The translations under genes were made by a program, and so were the position numbers. Shown one piece after another: positions 8,738-16,642 of a DNA stretch of 64,000 nucleotides (the first letter of the stretch is position 1; every line of letters begins with the position of its first letter). Source of the stretch: Pseudomonas sp. S04 (lineage in GTDB: Bacteria; Pseudomonadota; Gammaproteobacteria; Pseudomonadales; Pseudomonadaceae); assembly GCF_009834545.1 (NCBI RefSeq), contig NZ_CP019427.1, positions 3,478,001 to 3,542,000 of the forward strand, read 5' to 3'. The notes under the pieces are model-generated. The model was not told the origin of the DNA. It saw nothing but the letters and a program-made list of their open reading frames with translations, and made no database searches.

Positions 8738-9376
8738 TCAGGCGGTTTGCCGGCGCATCGCGAGAATCGCCGCACCAAACCCGATGAAAGTTACCCCCAC
8801 CACGCGGCTGACCCAGCGCGACCACTCAGGTCGCGCCAGCATGCCCTTGGCGCGCGAGGCGAGCGCGGCATACAGGCTCAACGACAGCAACGAAAGCGCC
8901 ATGAATATCCCGGTCAGGATCAGGAATTGTGGAAACAGGGCTGCGCCTTGATCGATAAACTGCGGGAACAACGCGGTAAAGAACAGCGTCGCCTTGGGGT
9001 TGGCGAGCGCGGTCACCACCGCTGACCGGTACAGTTTAAAGGGGCTGGGGCGAACGCTCTGCCCCTGCTCAATCCCATCAGCCAGCAATGGCGTCTTGTT
9101 GAGCAACTGCTTGACCCCCAGGTAGAACAAATACCCGGCGCCAGCGATCTTGACCATATTGAACATCCATTCCGAACTGGCAAGCAGCGCGCCCAACCCC
9201 AGCATCGCGGCCGCCGACAGGCAGAACAGCCCACTGGCATTGCCCAGCGACGACCAGATTGCGCTGCGTTGACCATGGGCCAGGCTGTTGTTGATCGCCA
9301 TCAAGGTCGCAGGCCCCGGGCTGGCGATGGCAATCGCAGCGACCAGGGTAAAAGCTAACATTGTGTTCGGGTCCAT
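8738..9376 (-). CDS. LysE/RhtB-family amino-acid exporter
   Basis: This 212-residue membrane protein has about six hydrophobic segments and the family signatures AIASPGPATLMAINNSLAHGQR near the N-terminus and ALANPKATLFFTALFPQF in the middle. Members export amino acids or analogues such as homoserine, threonine or lysine. ATG 9376 has AAGGAGG eight bases upstream. It converges on the LctP-family gene (23 bases between stops) and has no operon partner, so the exported compound cannot be deduced. Confidence 0.9.
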   Translation of the reverse strand: MDPNTMLAFTLVAAIAIASPGPATLMAINNSLAHGQRSAIWSSLGNASGLFCLSAAAMLGLGALLASSEWMFNMVKIAGAGYLFYLGVKQLLNKTPLLADGIEQGQSVRPSPFKLYRSAVVTALANPKATLFFTALFPQFIDQGAALFPQFLILTGIFMALSLLSLSLYAALASRAKGMLARPEWSRWVSRVVGVTFIGFGAAILAMRRQTA

Positions 9377-9504
9377 GGTTCCAGCCTCCTTGAGAATGGC
9401 GGGTATGCTACCGAATGTTTCATCGCCTGATGATAAAAATCATCTTCGGGAGCAAGCGCCCAACGGTTCATCCGGTTTTTTGCGGGATTAGCTCGAGTGC
9501 GCCT

Positions 9505-9528
9505 AAAAGGCTGCGGGTGAACGCAGCC
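9505..9528 (-). terminator. Rho-independent terminator of the gene at 9547-9972
   Basis: Arms GGCTGCG (9509-9515) and CGCAGCC (9522-9528) enclose a six-base loop, and on the minus strand the stem is followed by TTTT (9508-9505). It lies 18 bases past the stop of the minus-strand gene. The rest of the 170-base gap toward the LysE gene shows nothing else that I recognise. Confidence 0.6.
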
Positions 9529-9546
9529 ATCCATCCAGGCGTTTGA

Positions 9547-9972
9547 TCAGGAGAACTCAATGCCACATGAGGTGAGTCGCGCAAAGGGATCTCCCGAGCC
9601 GAACTCCCAACCTTCAGGCATGGTGGTTTTCCAGCCACGCTGCTTATCCATCCGGTTTTTTTCTTCTTCCGAGATCAGAACAATCGCCAGATGGCGCTCA
9701 ATCATCATTGCCACAGCTTCGACCAACTCGCCGGCCTGATACATCTTCATGCTTTGGTCGCGGATCAGGACACAGGGCACGATGTGTTCTCTATACCTGC
9801 CGCCGCTGGATGACCTTGCGCATATCAGCCACGCATCAGGAACGACGTGCTCAAAAATCCGCGTACTACCAACCCTGCCCTCTTCCCAATGATCGCGGAA
9901 TATTTGTGCAAGTCGTTTGATGGCTCTCTGTTTCTGCTCTGCTTGCGTATGTTTAGCGATGTTGGTTGTCAT
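9547..9972 (-). CDS. Hypothetical protein
   Basis: This 141-residue soluble protein begins with a basic helix (AEQKQRAIKRLAQIFRDHWEEGRVGSTRIFEHVVPDAW) and continues with a mixed segment (REHIVPCVLIRDQSMKMYQAGELVEAVAMMIERHLAIVLIS). It ends with WKTTMPEGWEFGSGDPFARL. I do not recognise a family. Its ATG overlaps the stop of the upstream truncated gene (ATGA), so the two were once translated together. A terminator hairpin follows. Confidence 0.65.
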   Translation of the reverse strand: MTTNIAKHTQAEQKQRAIKRLAQIFRDHWEEGRVGSTRIFEHVVPDAWLICARSSSGGRYREHIVPCVLIRDQSMKMYQAGELVEAVAMMIERHLAIVLISEEEKNRMDKQRGWKTTMPEGWEFGSGDPFARLTSCGIEFS

Positions 9973-10457
9973 TGGGTCCAGGCCATTGAAGATTGATCAA
10001 GTGCTGCCATTGCTTCCCTGCGCTGCGCAATGAGTGCGGCTTTGTCCTGCGCCGAAAGATGTTGGCCGGGGGTCGGCAAGGCACAAGCGGTGGCCTCGCT
10101 CCAGCGGTCGAAGGCAGCAGTGGCAACGAACGCGGGGCCTTGGGTCTTGCGCACCAAGGCTTGGTCTTTTTGCTCAGCGATTACTGGATTGACTTTGGCA
10201 TAGGTAAACCGCGAAGAGGGATGGTTCACCACGGCCACCGGCACATCACCGGCAAGCGAGCGAATCAACTTACCGTTACGTACGCTGAAGCAGACAATCA
10301 GATCCGGTGCCAACACCGCCAAGACTTCGCTGAATGCTCGCTCACCCCGCTGCCAAGCGCCTTGCGGCGGCGGAACTCGACTGTCTGGCAGGAACTCCTG
10401 CAGAAAGTTGTAATAGGCAACACTGCTCCAGATTGCTGGGGTCGCTGCGCCACCCAA
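9969..10457 (-). pseudogene. 5'-truncated gene, uracil-DNA-glycosylase-like fold (tentative)
   Basis: The 162-codon frame has only a TTG start with no ribosome site, and a stop codon lies six codons further upstream inside a REP repeat (10458-10482). It opens directly with what looks like mid-protein sequence (ATPAIWSSVAYYNFLQ) and contains APDLIVCFSVRNGKL and VAVVNHPSSRF. The last stretch resembles the H-x-S-containing motif of UDG-superfamily proteins, a tentative resemblance only. I infer that the original 5' end was lost when REP DNA replaced it. The downstream 141-residue gene overlaps its stop, so the pair was an operon. Confidence 0.6.
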
Positions 10458-10482
10458 CGCAGCCTTCGGCAGCTGCTACAGG
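10458..10482. repeat. REP half-element
   Basis: On the minus strand this reads CCTGTAGCAGCTGCCGAAGG followed by CTGCG. It shares GTAGCAGCTGCCGA and a downstream GGCTGCG with the long inverted repeat at 16486-16604. It directly abuts the broken 5' end of the adjacent gene. Confidence 0.75.
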
Positions 10483-10552
10483 TTCCTGTTGTCGCTTAAC
10501 TGATCGGCATTAGGCACAATCGCCGGCTTTTTTCGCGACAGGCAGTGCGCTC

Positions 10553-11119
10553 ATGCAACGGATTGTAATTCTCGGCAACGCCGGTAGCGGCAAATCTACC
10601 CTGGCCCGCGCCCTCGGCAGCCGCCTTGGCCTGCCCGTGGTGCATTTGGACAGGCTGTTCTGGGAGCCTGGCTGGGTCGAGCCAGACGCCGAGCAATTCC
10701 GCGCCCGGGTCAAGGCCGCGGTTGCGCCAAAGGCCTGGGTCTGTGAAGGCAACTATGCCCGGCGCACCTTCGACCTGCGCCTGCCCGGTGCCGACCTGAT
10801 CATCTGGCTCGATACACCGCGGCTCACCTGCTTCACCCGAGTGATCCGGCGCAGCGTCATGAACCGCCCTCGCCCCGACCTTCCCGCAGGCTGCAGCGAG
10901 AAGATCGACCGGGCGTTCCTGACCTTCCTGAACTTCGTGTGGAACTTCGACCGTGGCTACCGCCCAGGCATCGAGACGGTGCGCCAGGCCATCGGGCCCC
11001 ACATCCCTACCCTGCACTTGCGCGGTTCGCGGCAGATCCGTGCCTTTGTCGACAGCTTGCCGGCAACACCTCAATCAATCAGCGTCGACCTGCAGGGCCT
11101 GCAGGATAAACCCGAGTGA
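10553..11119 (+). CDS. P-loop kinase, topology-modulation/adenylate-kinase-like
   Basis: This 188-residue protein carries a Walker A motif GNAGSGKST at residues 8-16, followed by LGLPVVHLDRLFWEPGW and WVCEGNYARRTFDLRLPGADLIIWLD. That pattern is typical of the FlaR/DNA-topology-modulation group of small P-loop kinases. The phosphate acceptor is unknown, and the historical topology name does not describe a proven activity. Its last 45 bases overlap the 3' end of the convergent GFA gene. Confidence 0.82.
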   Translation: MQRIVILGNAGSGKSTLARALGSRLGLPVVHLDRLFWEPGWVEPDAEQFRARVKAAVAPKAWVCEGNYARRTFDLRLPGADLIIWLDTPRLTCFTRVIRRSVMNRPRPDLPAGCSEKIDRAFLTFLNFVWNFDRGYRPGIETVRQAIGPHIPTLHLRGSRQIRAFVDSLPATPQSISVDLQGLQDKPE

Positions 11120-11509
11120 TTCCGGGGCCGCACGGTGATTGTTCGGCGAGCGGTGCTGGTCCCAGGGCATGGCGTCGCCGGTGCAAAAATCGCCGATGCA
11201 CGCCATGCTCAGCTCAGCCTCCAGCAGCCCCAGGGGAATCCAGAAGTACGGGGTCTGGCGCAGCGGATTCGGCACCGTGGAACCACATGACGAACAAAAG
11301 TCGTTGCGGTAGCCGCTGGGTTTTTGCCAACTGCTGATCTGCTCCTGCCCTGCGACCCAGCGAAAATCAGCCGCCTTGACCAGCGTCGCGAGGTTATGGC
11401 CGACCCCGGTTTGCTTGCGGCACAGGGTGCAATGGCAGCGATAGAAATAGCGCGGTTCTACCTCCAGGGTAAAACGTACGGCCCCGCACAGGCACTGCCC
11501 GGATGTCAT
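11075..11509 (-). CDS. GFA (glutathione-dependent formaldehyde-activating-like) zinc protein
   Basis: This 144-residue protein has the Mss4-like zinc ribbon of the GFA family: C6 and C8 in GQCLCGAVRF, C25/C27/C30 in RCHCTLCRKQTG, and C72/C75 in FCSSCGSTVP. Members bind zinc; activity with S-hydroxymethylglutathione is disputed for most, so I assign the fold only. ATG 11509 has AAAGGAG six bases upstream, which decides against the longer frame from 11605. The 3' end overlaps the convergent kinase gene by 45 bases. Confidence 0.9.
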   Translation of the reverse strand: MTSGQCLCGAVRFTLEVEPRYFYRCHCTLCRKQTGVGHNLATLVKAADFRWVAGQEQISSWQKPSGYRNDFCSSCGSTVPNPLRQTPYFWIPLGLLEAELSMACIGDFCTGDAMPWDQHRSPNNHRAAPESLGFILQALQVDAD

Positions 11510-11610
11510 GGATAGCTCCTTTGTACAACGATAGTTCGGCATTTCTACAGGCTGGACTGGCCGAGGACCAGAAAAAACACCAGTCGGCAACGAGATGTCC
11601 TGCACCTGCG

Positions 11611-13068
11611 CTACGAGTTCGCGCCGATCCCCCGCACCACCCGCCGGGCCGTCAGGATGCCCAGCAGCGGTGCGAGAGCGAACACGCCAAACAGCCAGCT
11701 TGCGGCATTCGCCGTACCAGCGACACCTCCGGGAACAGTCAGGCCGGCGAGGTTCGCCACCATTCCCGCCAGCGCCGCACCGAGCGCGGTCGCGAACAAT
11801 TGCACGGTGGTGATAGACGCCGATGCCAGGTCTTGCTCTCCCGCCGGTGCCACCTGGAATATCCGGGTCAGTAGATGGGGCCAGGCCAGGCCGACGCCCA
11901 AGCCGATGATCACCAGCGCCAGGCAGATTGGCAGGAGTGCCTGCCAGTCGCCGCCACTTTCACTGCGCAGCAGAACGGCCAGCGCCGCCATGCCGGTGAA
12001 TCCAAGCAGTGGACCGGCGAGGATCACCCGGCCCACTGCCCTGGCGCTCGCGCCTGAACTGCCAATCGATCCCAGCGTCCAACCCGCCGCCATGAGCGCC
12101 GCGAGGTAACCGGCCATCAGCGGCGACTGCTGATGGAGGACCTGGAGGAACAGCGGCACAAAGATCTCGCCACTGGTGACCGCGACCGCAAGCAACGACA
12201 TCGTTGCGTAGAGCACACCGAGCGCCGAGGTCATGGAAAATGCACCGGCCGGAAGCAATCGCTGGCGGGCGCGACTTTCGCTCCAGATCAATAGGGCTGT
12301 CAGGATCGCGGCCGCGCCAAGGCCGAGGATATTCCACGACAGCATCGACCCAACGCTGCCCGCCGACACGCAGAGTACCGCCGCTGTCAGCAGCACCAGT
12401 TGGACCAACGGCAATGGCACGCGCGACGGTTGGTCCGCGCTGCGCTTGGGCAGTATGCGTGCCGCCAGCAGGGCGAACAGAATGGCGACCGGGATCAACG
12501 ACCAGAACGCCGCCCGCCACACGCCCAGTTGCGCAAAGATCCCCCCGACGGCGGGACCGACCAGGGTAGCCACCCCCCACATGCCGGAGACCAGGGCCAT
12601 CGCCCGCGGCCATAGAGCTTCGGCGAAAACCAGCCGGATCATCGCGTAGGACAAGGCGAACAACAACCCGCCGCCCAGCCCCTGGACAAGCCGGCCCGTG
12701 AGCATCACGGCCATTGACGGGGCAAATGCGCAGATCAGCGCACCACAGGCAAACACCAGAGTCGCACCAATGTACGCGCCACGAGGTCCCATGCCCGTCA
12801 GCCAGCGCGCCGACAGCGCCGAGCCGAGGATCGAAGCCGCGACGAAGAGCGTGGTGTTCCACGCGTAATAGTCCAGGCCGCCGATGTCCTTGACCACCGA
12901 GGGCAGGATGGTGGTAGCGATATAGACATTGATCGCATGGAGCACCACGCCACCGGCGAGTGCCAGCGAGCGCACGCCATTGGCCCCCGATAGCAGGTCG
13001 GCCCAGCCGGTGCCTGCCGGTGCCACAGATTGCAGATGATCGTCAGTGGGTCCTTCACACGTGTCCAT
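11611..13068 (-). CDS. MFS drug exporter, probable SoxR target
   Basis: This 485-residue major facilitator has about 14 hydrophobic segments. The motif-A-like region sits near ALSARWLTGMGPRGAY and motif C near MWGVATLVGPAVGGIFAQLGVW, as in the EmrB/QacA (DHA2) drug:proton antiporters. ATG 13068 has TGGAG six bases upstream. The promoter (13134-13164) has a 19-bp spacer filled by a palindrome, the hallmark of MerR-family activation, and soxR is the divergent neighbour. In Pseudomonas, SoxR typically controls exporters for redox-cycling compounds such as phenazines and quinones. I infer export of such a molecule here. Confidence 0.88.
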   Translation of the reverse strand: MDTCEGPTDDHLQSVAPAGTGWADLLSGANGVRSLALAGGVVLHAINVYIATTILPSVVKDIGGLDYYAWNTTLFVAASILGSALSARWLTGMGPRGAYIGATLVFACGALICAFAPSMAVMLTGRLVQGLGGGLLFALSYAMIRLVFAEALWPRAMALVSGMWGVATLVGPAVGGIFAQLGVWRAAFWSLIPVAILFALLAARILPKRSADQPSRVPLPLVQLVLLTAAVLCVSAGSVGSMLSWNILGLGAAAILTALLIWSESRARQRLLPAGAFSMTSALGVLYATMSLLAVAVTSGEIFVPLFLQVLHQQSPLMAGYLAALMAAGWTLGSIGSSGASARAVGRVILAGPLLGFTGMAALAVLLRSESGGDWQALLPICLALVIIGLGVGLAWPHLLTRIFQVAPAGEQDLASASITTVQLFATALGAALAGMVANLAGLTVPGGVAGTANAASWLFGVFALAPLLGILTARRVVRGIGANS

Positions 13069-13133
13069 GTCAGCTCCAGTCAGTGATCCCACTCGCCACC
13101 GCGAATGGGCGCTTGCAACGGCAAGCCGACCTC

Positions 13134-13164
13134 CTTATAAAACCTCATCCATAGATGAGGTCAA
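13134..13164 (-). promoter_or_regulatory. SoxR-type promoter/operator of the MFS gene
   Basis: On the minus strand, -35 TTGACC (13164-13159) and -10 TATAAG (13139-13134) are separated by 19 bp, too long for unassisted sigma-70 transcription. The spacer region carries the palindrome ACCTCATC-CATA-GATGAGGT at 13142-13161. MerR-family activators untwist exactly this geometry. The half-site CCTCATC differs from the enterobacterial SoxR half-site CCTCAAG but keeps CCTCA. The site is 15 bases from the soxR ATG, so it may also autoregulate soxR. Confidence 0.88.
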
Positions 13165-13176
13165 GAGAAAACTGCC

Positions 13177-13641
13177 ATGTCGATCGATGTTCGCGTGCCT
13201 CTATCGGTAGGGGAAGTGTCCCGGCGCTGCGGTGTGACGGTTGCCACCGTGCACTTCTACGAGGCCAAGGGCTTGATCCATGCCGAGCGCAGTGCCGGTA
13301 ACCAGCGGCGTTATGCGCGCGAAGTGCTGCGCCGGGTAGCCATTATCAAGATCGCCCAGCGCGCAGGCATCCCCCTTGCGACCATCAAGGCGACGCTCGA
13401 CCAACTACCGACCGGGCGCGCCTTGACCGCGCACGACTGGCAACACCTGTCGACAATCTGGCGCGACATGCTCAGCGAGCGGATTCACAGCCTCACCCAG
13501 CTGCGCGATCAACTCGACGGCTGTATCGGCTGCGGCTGCCTGTCGATCGACGACTGCCCGCTGCGCAATCCCGGTGATCGCCTGGGCCAACTGGGCAGCG
13601 GTGCGGTCCTGCTCGACCAGGACACGCCGGCCAACAACTGA
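13177..13641 (+). CDS. soxR: SoxR, redox-sensing MerR-family activator
   Basis: This 154-residue protein has an N-terminal MerR winged helix ([23 protein letters not shown]), a dimerisation helix, and the diagnostic cluster-binding loop C116-x2-C119-x-C121-x5-C127, followed by the conserved [17 protein letters not shown] tail. The four cysteines hold a [2Fe-2S] cluster whose oxidation switches on transcription. It diverges from an MFS exporter across a MerR-type promoter. No soxS is present, as expected in Pseudomonas, where SoxR acts directly on exporter and detoxification genes. Confidence 0.96.
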   Translation: MSIDVRVPLSVGEVSRRCGVTVATVHFYEAKGLIHAERSAGNQRRYAREVLRRVAIIKIAQRAGIPLATIKATLDQLPTGRALTAHDWQHLSTIWRDMLSERIHSLTQLRDQLDGCIGCGCLSIDDCPLRNPGDRLGQLGSGAVLLDQDTPANN

Positions 13642-13729
13642 GTACCGCGACCTGCCCCACGCTGTAGCTCTCCCATAGATTTTTTTCATGGCAGGCTTCT
13701 TCGCCGCTGCAATACCTGAGAGAATGTTT

Positions 13730-13748
13730 GTTAATGATTCTCAATAGC
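13730..13748. promoter_or_regulatory. Fur box upstream of the second siderophore receptor
   Basis: GTTAATGATTCTCAATAGC matches the 19-bp Fur consensus at 14 positions, with the TAATGAT-TCTCA core strongest. It ends 35 bases before the receptor ATG at 13784, which suits iron repression. Confidence 0.7.
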
Positions 13749-13783
13749 CCTATTTATATCATTAACAACCAGGAACCTACCTT

Positions 13784-15958
13784 ATGCCGCGCGTTACCCC
13801 GCTGCGTTATTTGAATGCGCCCCGAAATCTGCTGGCCATGGCCATCTGCATGGCTACCCTGGCGCCAGCCTTTGCCGATGACAGCAGCGCTATGCCAGAA
13901 ACCTCCAGGCCGACCACCCTGGAACTGGGCGCTACCGAAATTACCAGCACCCAACTGGGTAGCACGACCGAAGGCACGAGTTCCTACACCACCGGCGCCA
14001 TGTCCACGGCAACCAAACTGCCGCTGACCATGCGTGAAACGCCCCAGGCCGTCACCGTGATTACCCGCCAGCGCATGGACGACCAGGCCATGACCAGCAT
14101 CAACGATGTGGTCAATGCGACCCCTGGATTGTTCCTCGATTACTCCGGTGGCCCCGGCCGGCAGTCCTACTCGGCACGCGGTTTTGACATCGACAACCTG
14201 ATGTATGACGGCATCCCGAGCGGCTATCGAGGCGCGGTGGTCGGCGCCCAGCCGAACCTGGCGATGTTCGATCGGGTCGAGGTGGTACGCGGGGCCACCG
14301 GCCTGGTGACCGGTGCCGGCAACCCTTCGGCAGCTATCAACATGGTCCGCAAGCGGCCACTGGCCGAGCAGCAAGTCACCCTCACCGGCGCCGCCGGCAG
14401 CTGGGACAACTATCGCGGCGAAGTCGACGCCTCCAGCCCGCTCAACGACAACGGCACCTTGCGCGGCCGGGTCGTGACGTCCTACCGCGACACCAACAGC
14501 TTCGTCGATGATGTCGATGAACAGCACGGCCTGTTCTACGCGGTCACCGAAGCAGACCTTGGCGAAGACACCACCCTGACCCTCGGTTTCTCCAACCAGA
14601 AGGACAAGACCAACTACTTCTGGGGCTCTTCGATGATCGGCCTGGATGGTCATCATCTGGACCTGCCGCGCTCCTACAACCCCGGGACTGACTGGGAAAA
14701 CAAGGACCAGGAGATCAACACCCTGTTCGCCGAAGTCCGCCAGCAGTTGGCCAATGACTGGAAGCTGCAGTTCAACGCCAACTACGCCGAACAGAACGCA
14801 ATGTTCACCGGGTCTTACCAGTCGCGTTGGGTCAACAACACCCTGGCCCGTACCGTCTACCAATCCGGCCACGATGAAAACCAGGCCGGCGTGGATGCGT
14901 TTCTCAGTGGTCCGTTCGAAGCGCTCGGGCGCAGCCATGAATTGGTCGTGGGCGCCAGCAAGCGCATCTACGACATGACCACCCACAACTACTCCCCGTA
15001 CGACACCAACTGGCCGATCAATGCCGGCAAACCGGACTTCGTGCACACCGACGACAGCCGCGAAGTGACCACCCAGGACGGTCTGTACATGACCACCCGC
15101 CTGAGCCTGGCCGACCCGTTGAAGCTGATCCTCGGCGGCCGCCTGGACTGGTACGACTACGACAACCGCGATGGCGACGGCGACTACAAGGTCACCCGCA
15201 ACGTCACCCGCTACGCCGGCCTGATCTACGACCTGGACCAGCATCACTCGGTCTACGTCAGCTACAGCGACATCTTCACCCCGCAGAGTTCCAAGGGCAC
15301 CTCCGGTACTCCGCTCAAGCCCATCGTCGGCAAGAACTACGAGGTCGGCATCAAGGGCGAATACTTCGACGGCGCGCTGAATGCGAGCCTGGCAGTGTTC
15401 CGCATCGACCAGGAAAACCGCGCTGTGCAGGTGTACGTACCGAACTGCCCGCAAGCTACCTGCTATGAGGCCTCCGGTGAGATTCGCAGCCAGGGTATCG
15501 ACTTCGAACTGCAAGGTGCACTGACCGAGAACTGGCAGGTGGGCGGCGGCTATACCTATGCACGCCTGCACACCCTCAAGGATGCGGCCAACCCGCAGAA
15601 CGAAAACCAGCGTTTCGACACGGACACCCCGGAGCACCTGTTCAAGCTGACCACCAGCTACCGCTTCCAGGGCCCGCTGGAAAAACTGCGGGTCGGCGGC
15701 AACATCTCCTGGCAGAGCCGCATGTACAACGACGTCGCGCTGGCAGATGGCAGCACCTACCGTCTCGAGCAGGGTGCCTACGCCATCACCGACCTGATGG
15801 CCGGCTACCGGGTCAACCAGAACCTGGACCTGCAACTCAACGCCAACAACATCTTCGACCGCGAGTACTACTCGTCCATCTCCAACTCCACCAGCTACGG
15901 TGGCGACACCTACGGCGCTCCGCGCAACATGATGTTGACCGCCAAATACAGCTTCTAG
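13784..15958 (+). CDS. TonB-dependent siderophore receptor, FhuE/FpvB-like, no STN domain
   Basis: This 724-residue receptor has predicted signal cleavage after AFA near residue 31. Plug-domain hallmarks follow (RETPQAVTVITRQRMDDQ, SARGFDIDNLMYDGIP, FDRVEVVRGATGLVTGAGNPSAAINMVRKRP), then a barrel ending in AKYSF. Plug and barrel resemble the FhuE/FpvB group that takes up coprogen, rhodotorulate or other xenosiderophores. It has no N-terminal signalling domain, unlike the receptor at 1747, and no dedicated sigma factor; control is probably by the Fur box at 13730. An AGGAA ribosome site precedes ATG 13784. It stands alone, so ferric-siderophore transit across the inner membrane must use genes elsewhere. 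Confidence 0.93.
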   Translation: MPRVTPLRYLNAPRNLLAMAICMATLAPAFADDSSAMPETSRPTTLELGATEITSTQLGSTTEGTSSYTTGAMSTATKLPLTMRETPQAVTVITRQRMDDQAMTSINDVVNATPGLFLDYSGGPGRQSYSARGFDIDNLMYDGIPSGYRGAVVGAQPNLAMFDRVEVVRGATGLVTGAGNPSAAINMVRKRPLAEQQVTLTGAAGSWDNYRGEVDASSPLNDNGTLRGRVVTSYRDTNSFVDDVDEQHGLFYAVTEADLGEDTTLTLGFSNQKDKTNYFWGSSMIGLDGHHLDLPRSYNPGTDWENKDQEINTLFAEVRQQLANDWKLQFNANYAEQNAMFTGSYQSRWVNNTLARTVYQSGHDENQAGVDAFLSGPFEALGRSHELVVGASKRIYDMTTHNYSPYDTNWPINAGKPDFVHTDDSREVTTQDGLYMTTRLSLADPLKLILGGRLDWYDYDNRDGDGDYKVTRNVTRYAGLIYDLDQHHSVYVSYSDIFTPQSSKGTSGTPLKPIVGKNYEVGIKGEYFDGALNASLAVFRIDQENRAVQVYVPNCPQATCYEASGEIRSQGIDFELQGALTENWQVGGGYTYARLHTLKDAANPQNENQRFDTDTPEHLFKLTTSYRFQGPLEKLRVGGNISWQSRMYNDVALADGSTYRLEQGAYAITDLMAGYRVNQNLDLQLNANNIFDREYYSSISNSTSYGGDTYGAPRNMMLTAKYSF

Positions 15959-16054
15959 ATAGCCCGGGCGCAGGGACGCGCACGATTGCTGATGCATGTT
16001 TGAATAGCGCACGGATTGACGGTACTTCTTCTCCCCCACTCCAAGGACAGGCAC

Positions 16055-16489
16055 ATGGCTCTGATCTCGCAACGAGTAGAAATGGCGCGCAACGGCGCCA
16101 ACGACAAGGTTATCTGTCGCCTGGCATCTGGCTGGGTGGTGATGGGCGACGTGCAGTTCCTGCCGGGATACTGCTTGTTGCTGCCCGACCCTGTGGTGCC
16201 CAGCCTGAACGATCTGGATGCCCAGGCCAGGGCCACCTACCTGCTCGACATGGCCCGCATCGGCGACGCCGTTCTGCAGGCTACCGGGGCGCTACGGATG
16301 AATTACGAGATCCTCGGCAATTCCGAGCCAGAACTGCATTGCCACCTATTCCCGCGCTACGCCTCAGAACCGGAAAAACATCGCAAAATGCCCGCCTGGT
16401 TCTACGACTGGAAAACCGCCCCACCCTACGCCGAAGAAACCCACGGTGAGCTGCGCCGCAAAATTGCCGAACTGCTGACTAGCCCGTAG
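16055..16489 (+). CDS. HIT-family (histidine-triad-like) hydrolase
   Basis: This 144-residue protein ends its core with NSEPELHCHLFPRY, giving H95-x-H97. The third histidine of the usual HxHxH triad is replaced (HCHLF), as in some HIT-like branches. HIT proteins hydrolyse nucleotidyl conjugates such as Ap4A or adenosine phosphoramidates; the substrate here is not known. I chose ATG 16055 over upstream starts because it follows AAGGA and starts at a family-like position. The stop codon TAG (16487-16489) lies inside the left arm of the REP inverted repeat, so the REP defines the C-terminus. Confidence 0.75.
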   Translation: MALISQRVEMARNGANDKVICRLASGWVVMGDVQFLPGYCLLLPDPVVPSLNDLDAQARATYLLDMARIGDAVLQATGALRMNYEILGNSEPELHCHLFPRYASEPEKHRKMPAWFYDWKTAPPYAEETHGELRRKIAELLTSP

Positions 16490-16604
16490 CAGCTGCCGAG
16501 CCCGCGAGGCTGCGTTCGGCTGCGAAGCAGACGCCAAGGACCCACGCCCCCCCCGGCGAGGACTGCGTCCTCGAACGCAGCCTCGCGGGCTCGGCAGCTG
16601 CTAC
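16486..16604. repeat. REP pair forming a 33-bp perfect inverted repeat
   Basis: The left arm (16486-16518, starting GTAGCAGCTGCCGAGCCCGC) and right arm (16572-16604, ending GCTCGGCAGCTGCTAC) are perfect 33-base inverted copies around a 53-base centre. This is a Pseudomonas REP doublet able to form a large cruciform or RNA hairpin. It lies between the HIT gene and the DUF1704 gene and probably acts as a transcriptional boundary. A related half-copy is at 10458-10482. Confidence 0.93.
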
Positions 16605-16642
16605 GCTTTTATTGAACACCCGACACTGCCCAGGTGACTGCC

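Noticed and set aside
13754..16072. 772-codon minus-strand frame opposite the second siderophore receptor
   Set aside because: Its composition is that of an antisense translation (Val/Gly/His-rich) with no domain, and the plus strand is a clear TonB receptor.
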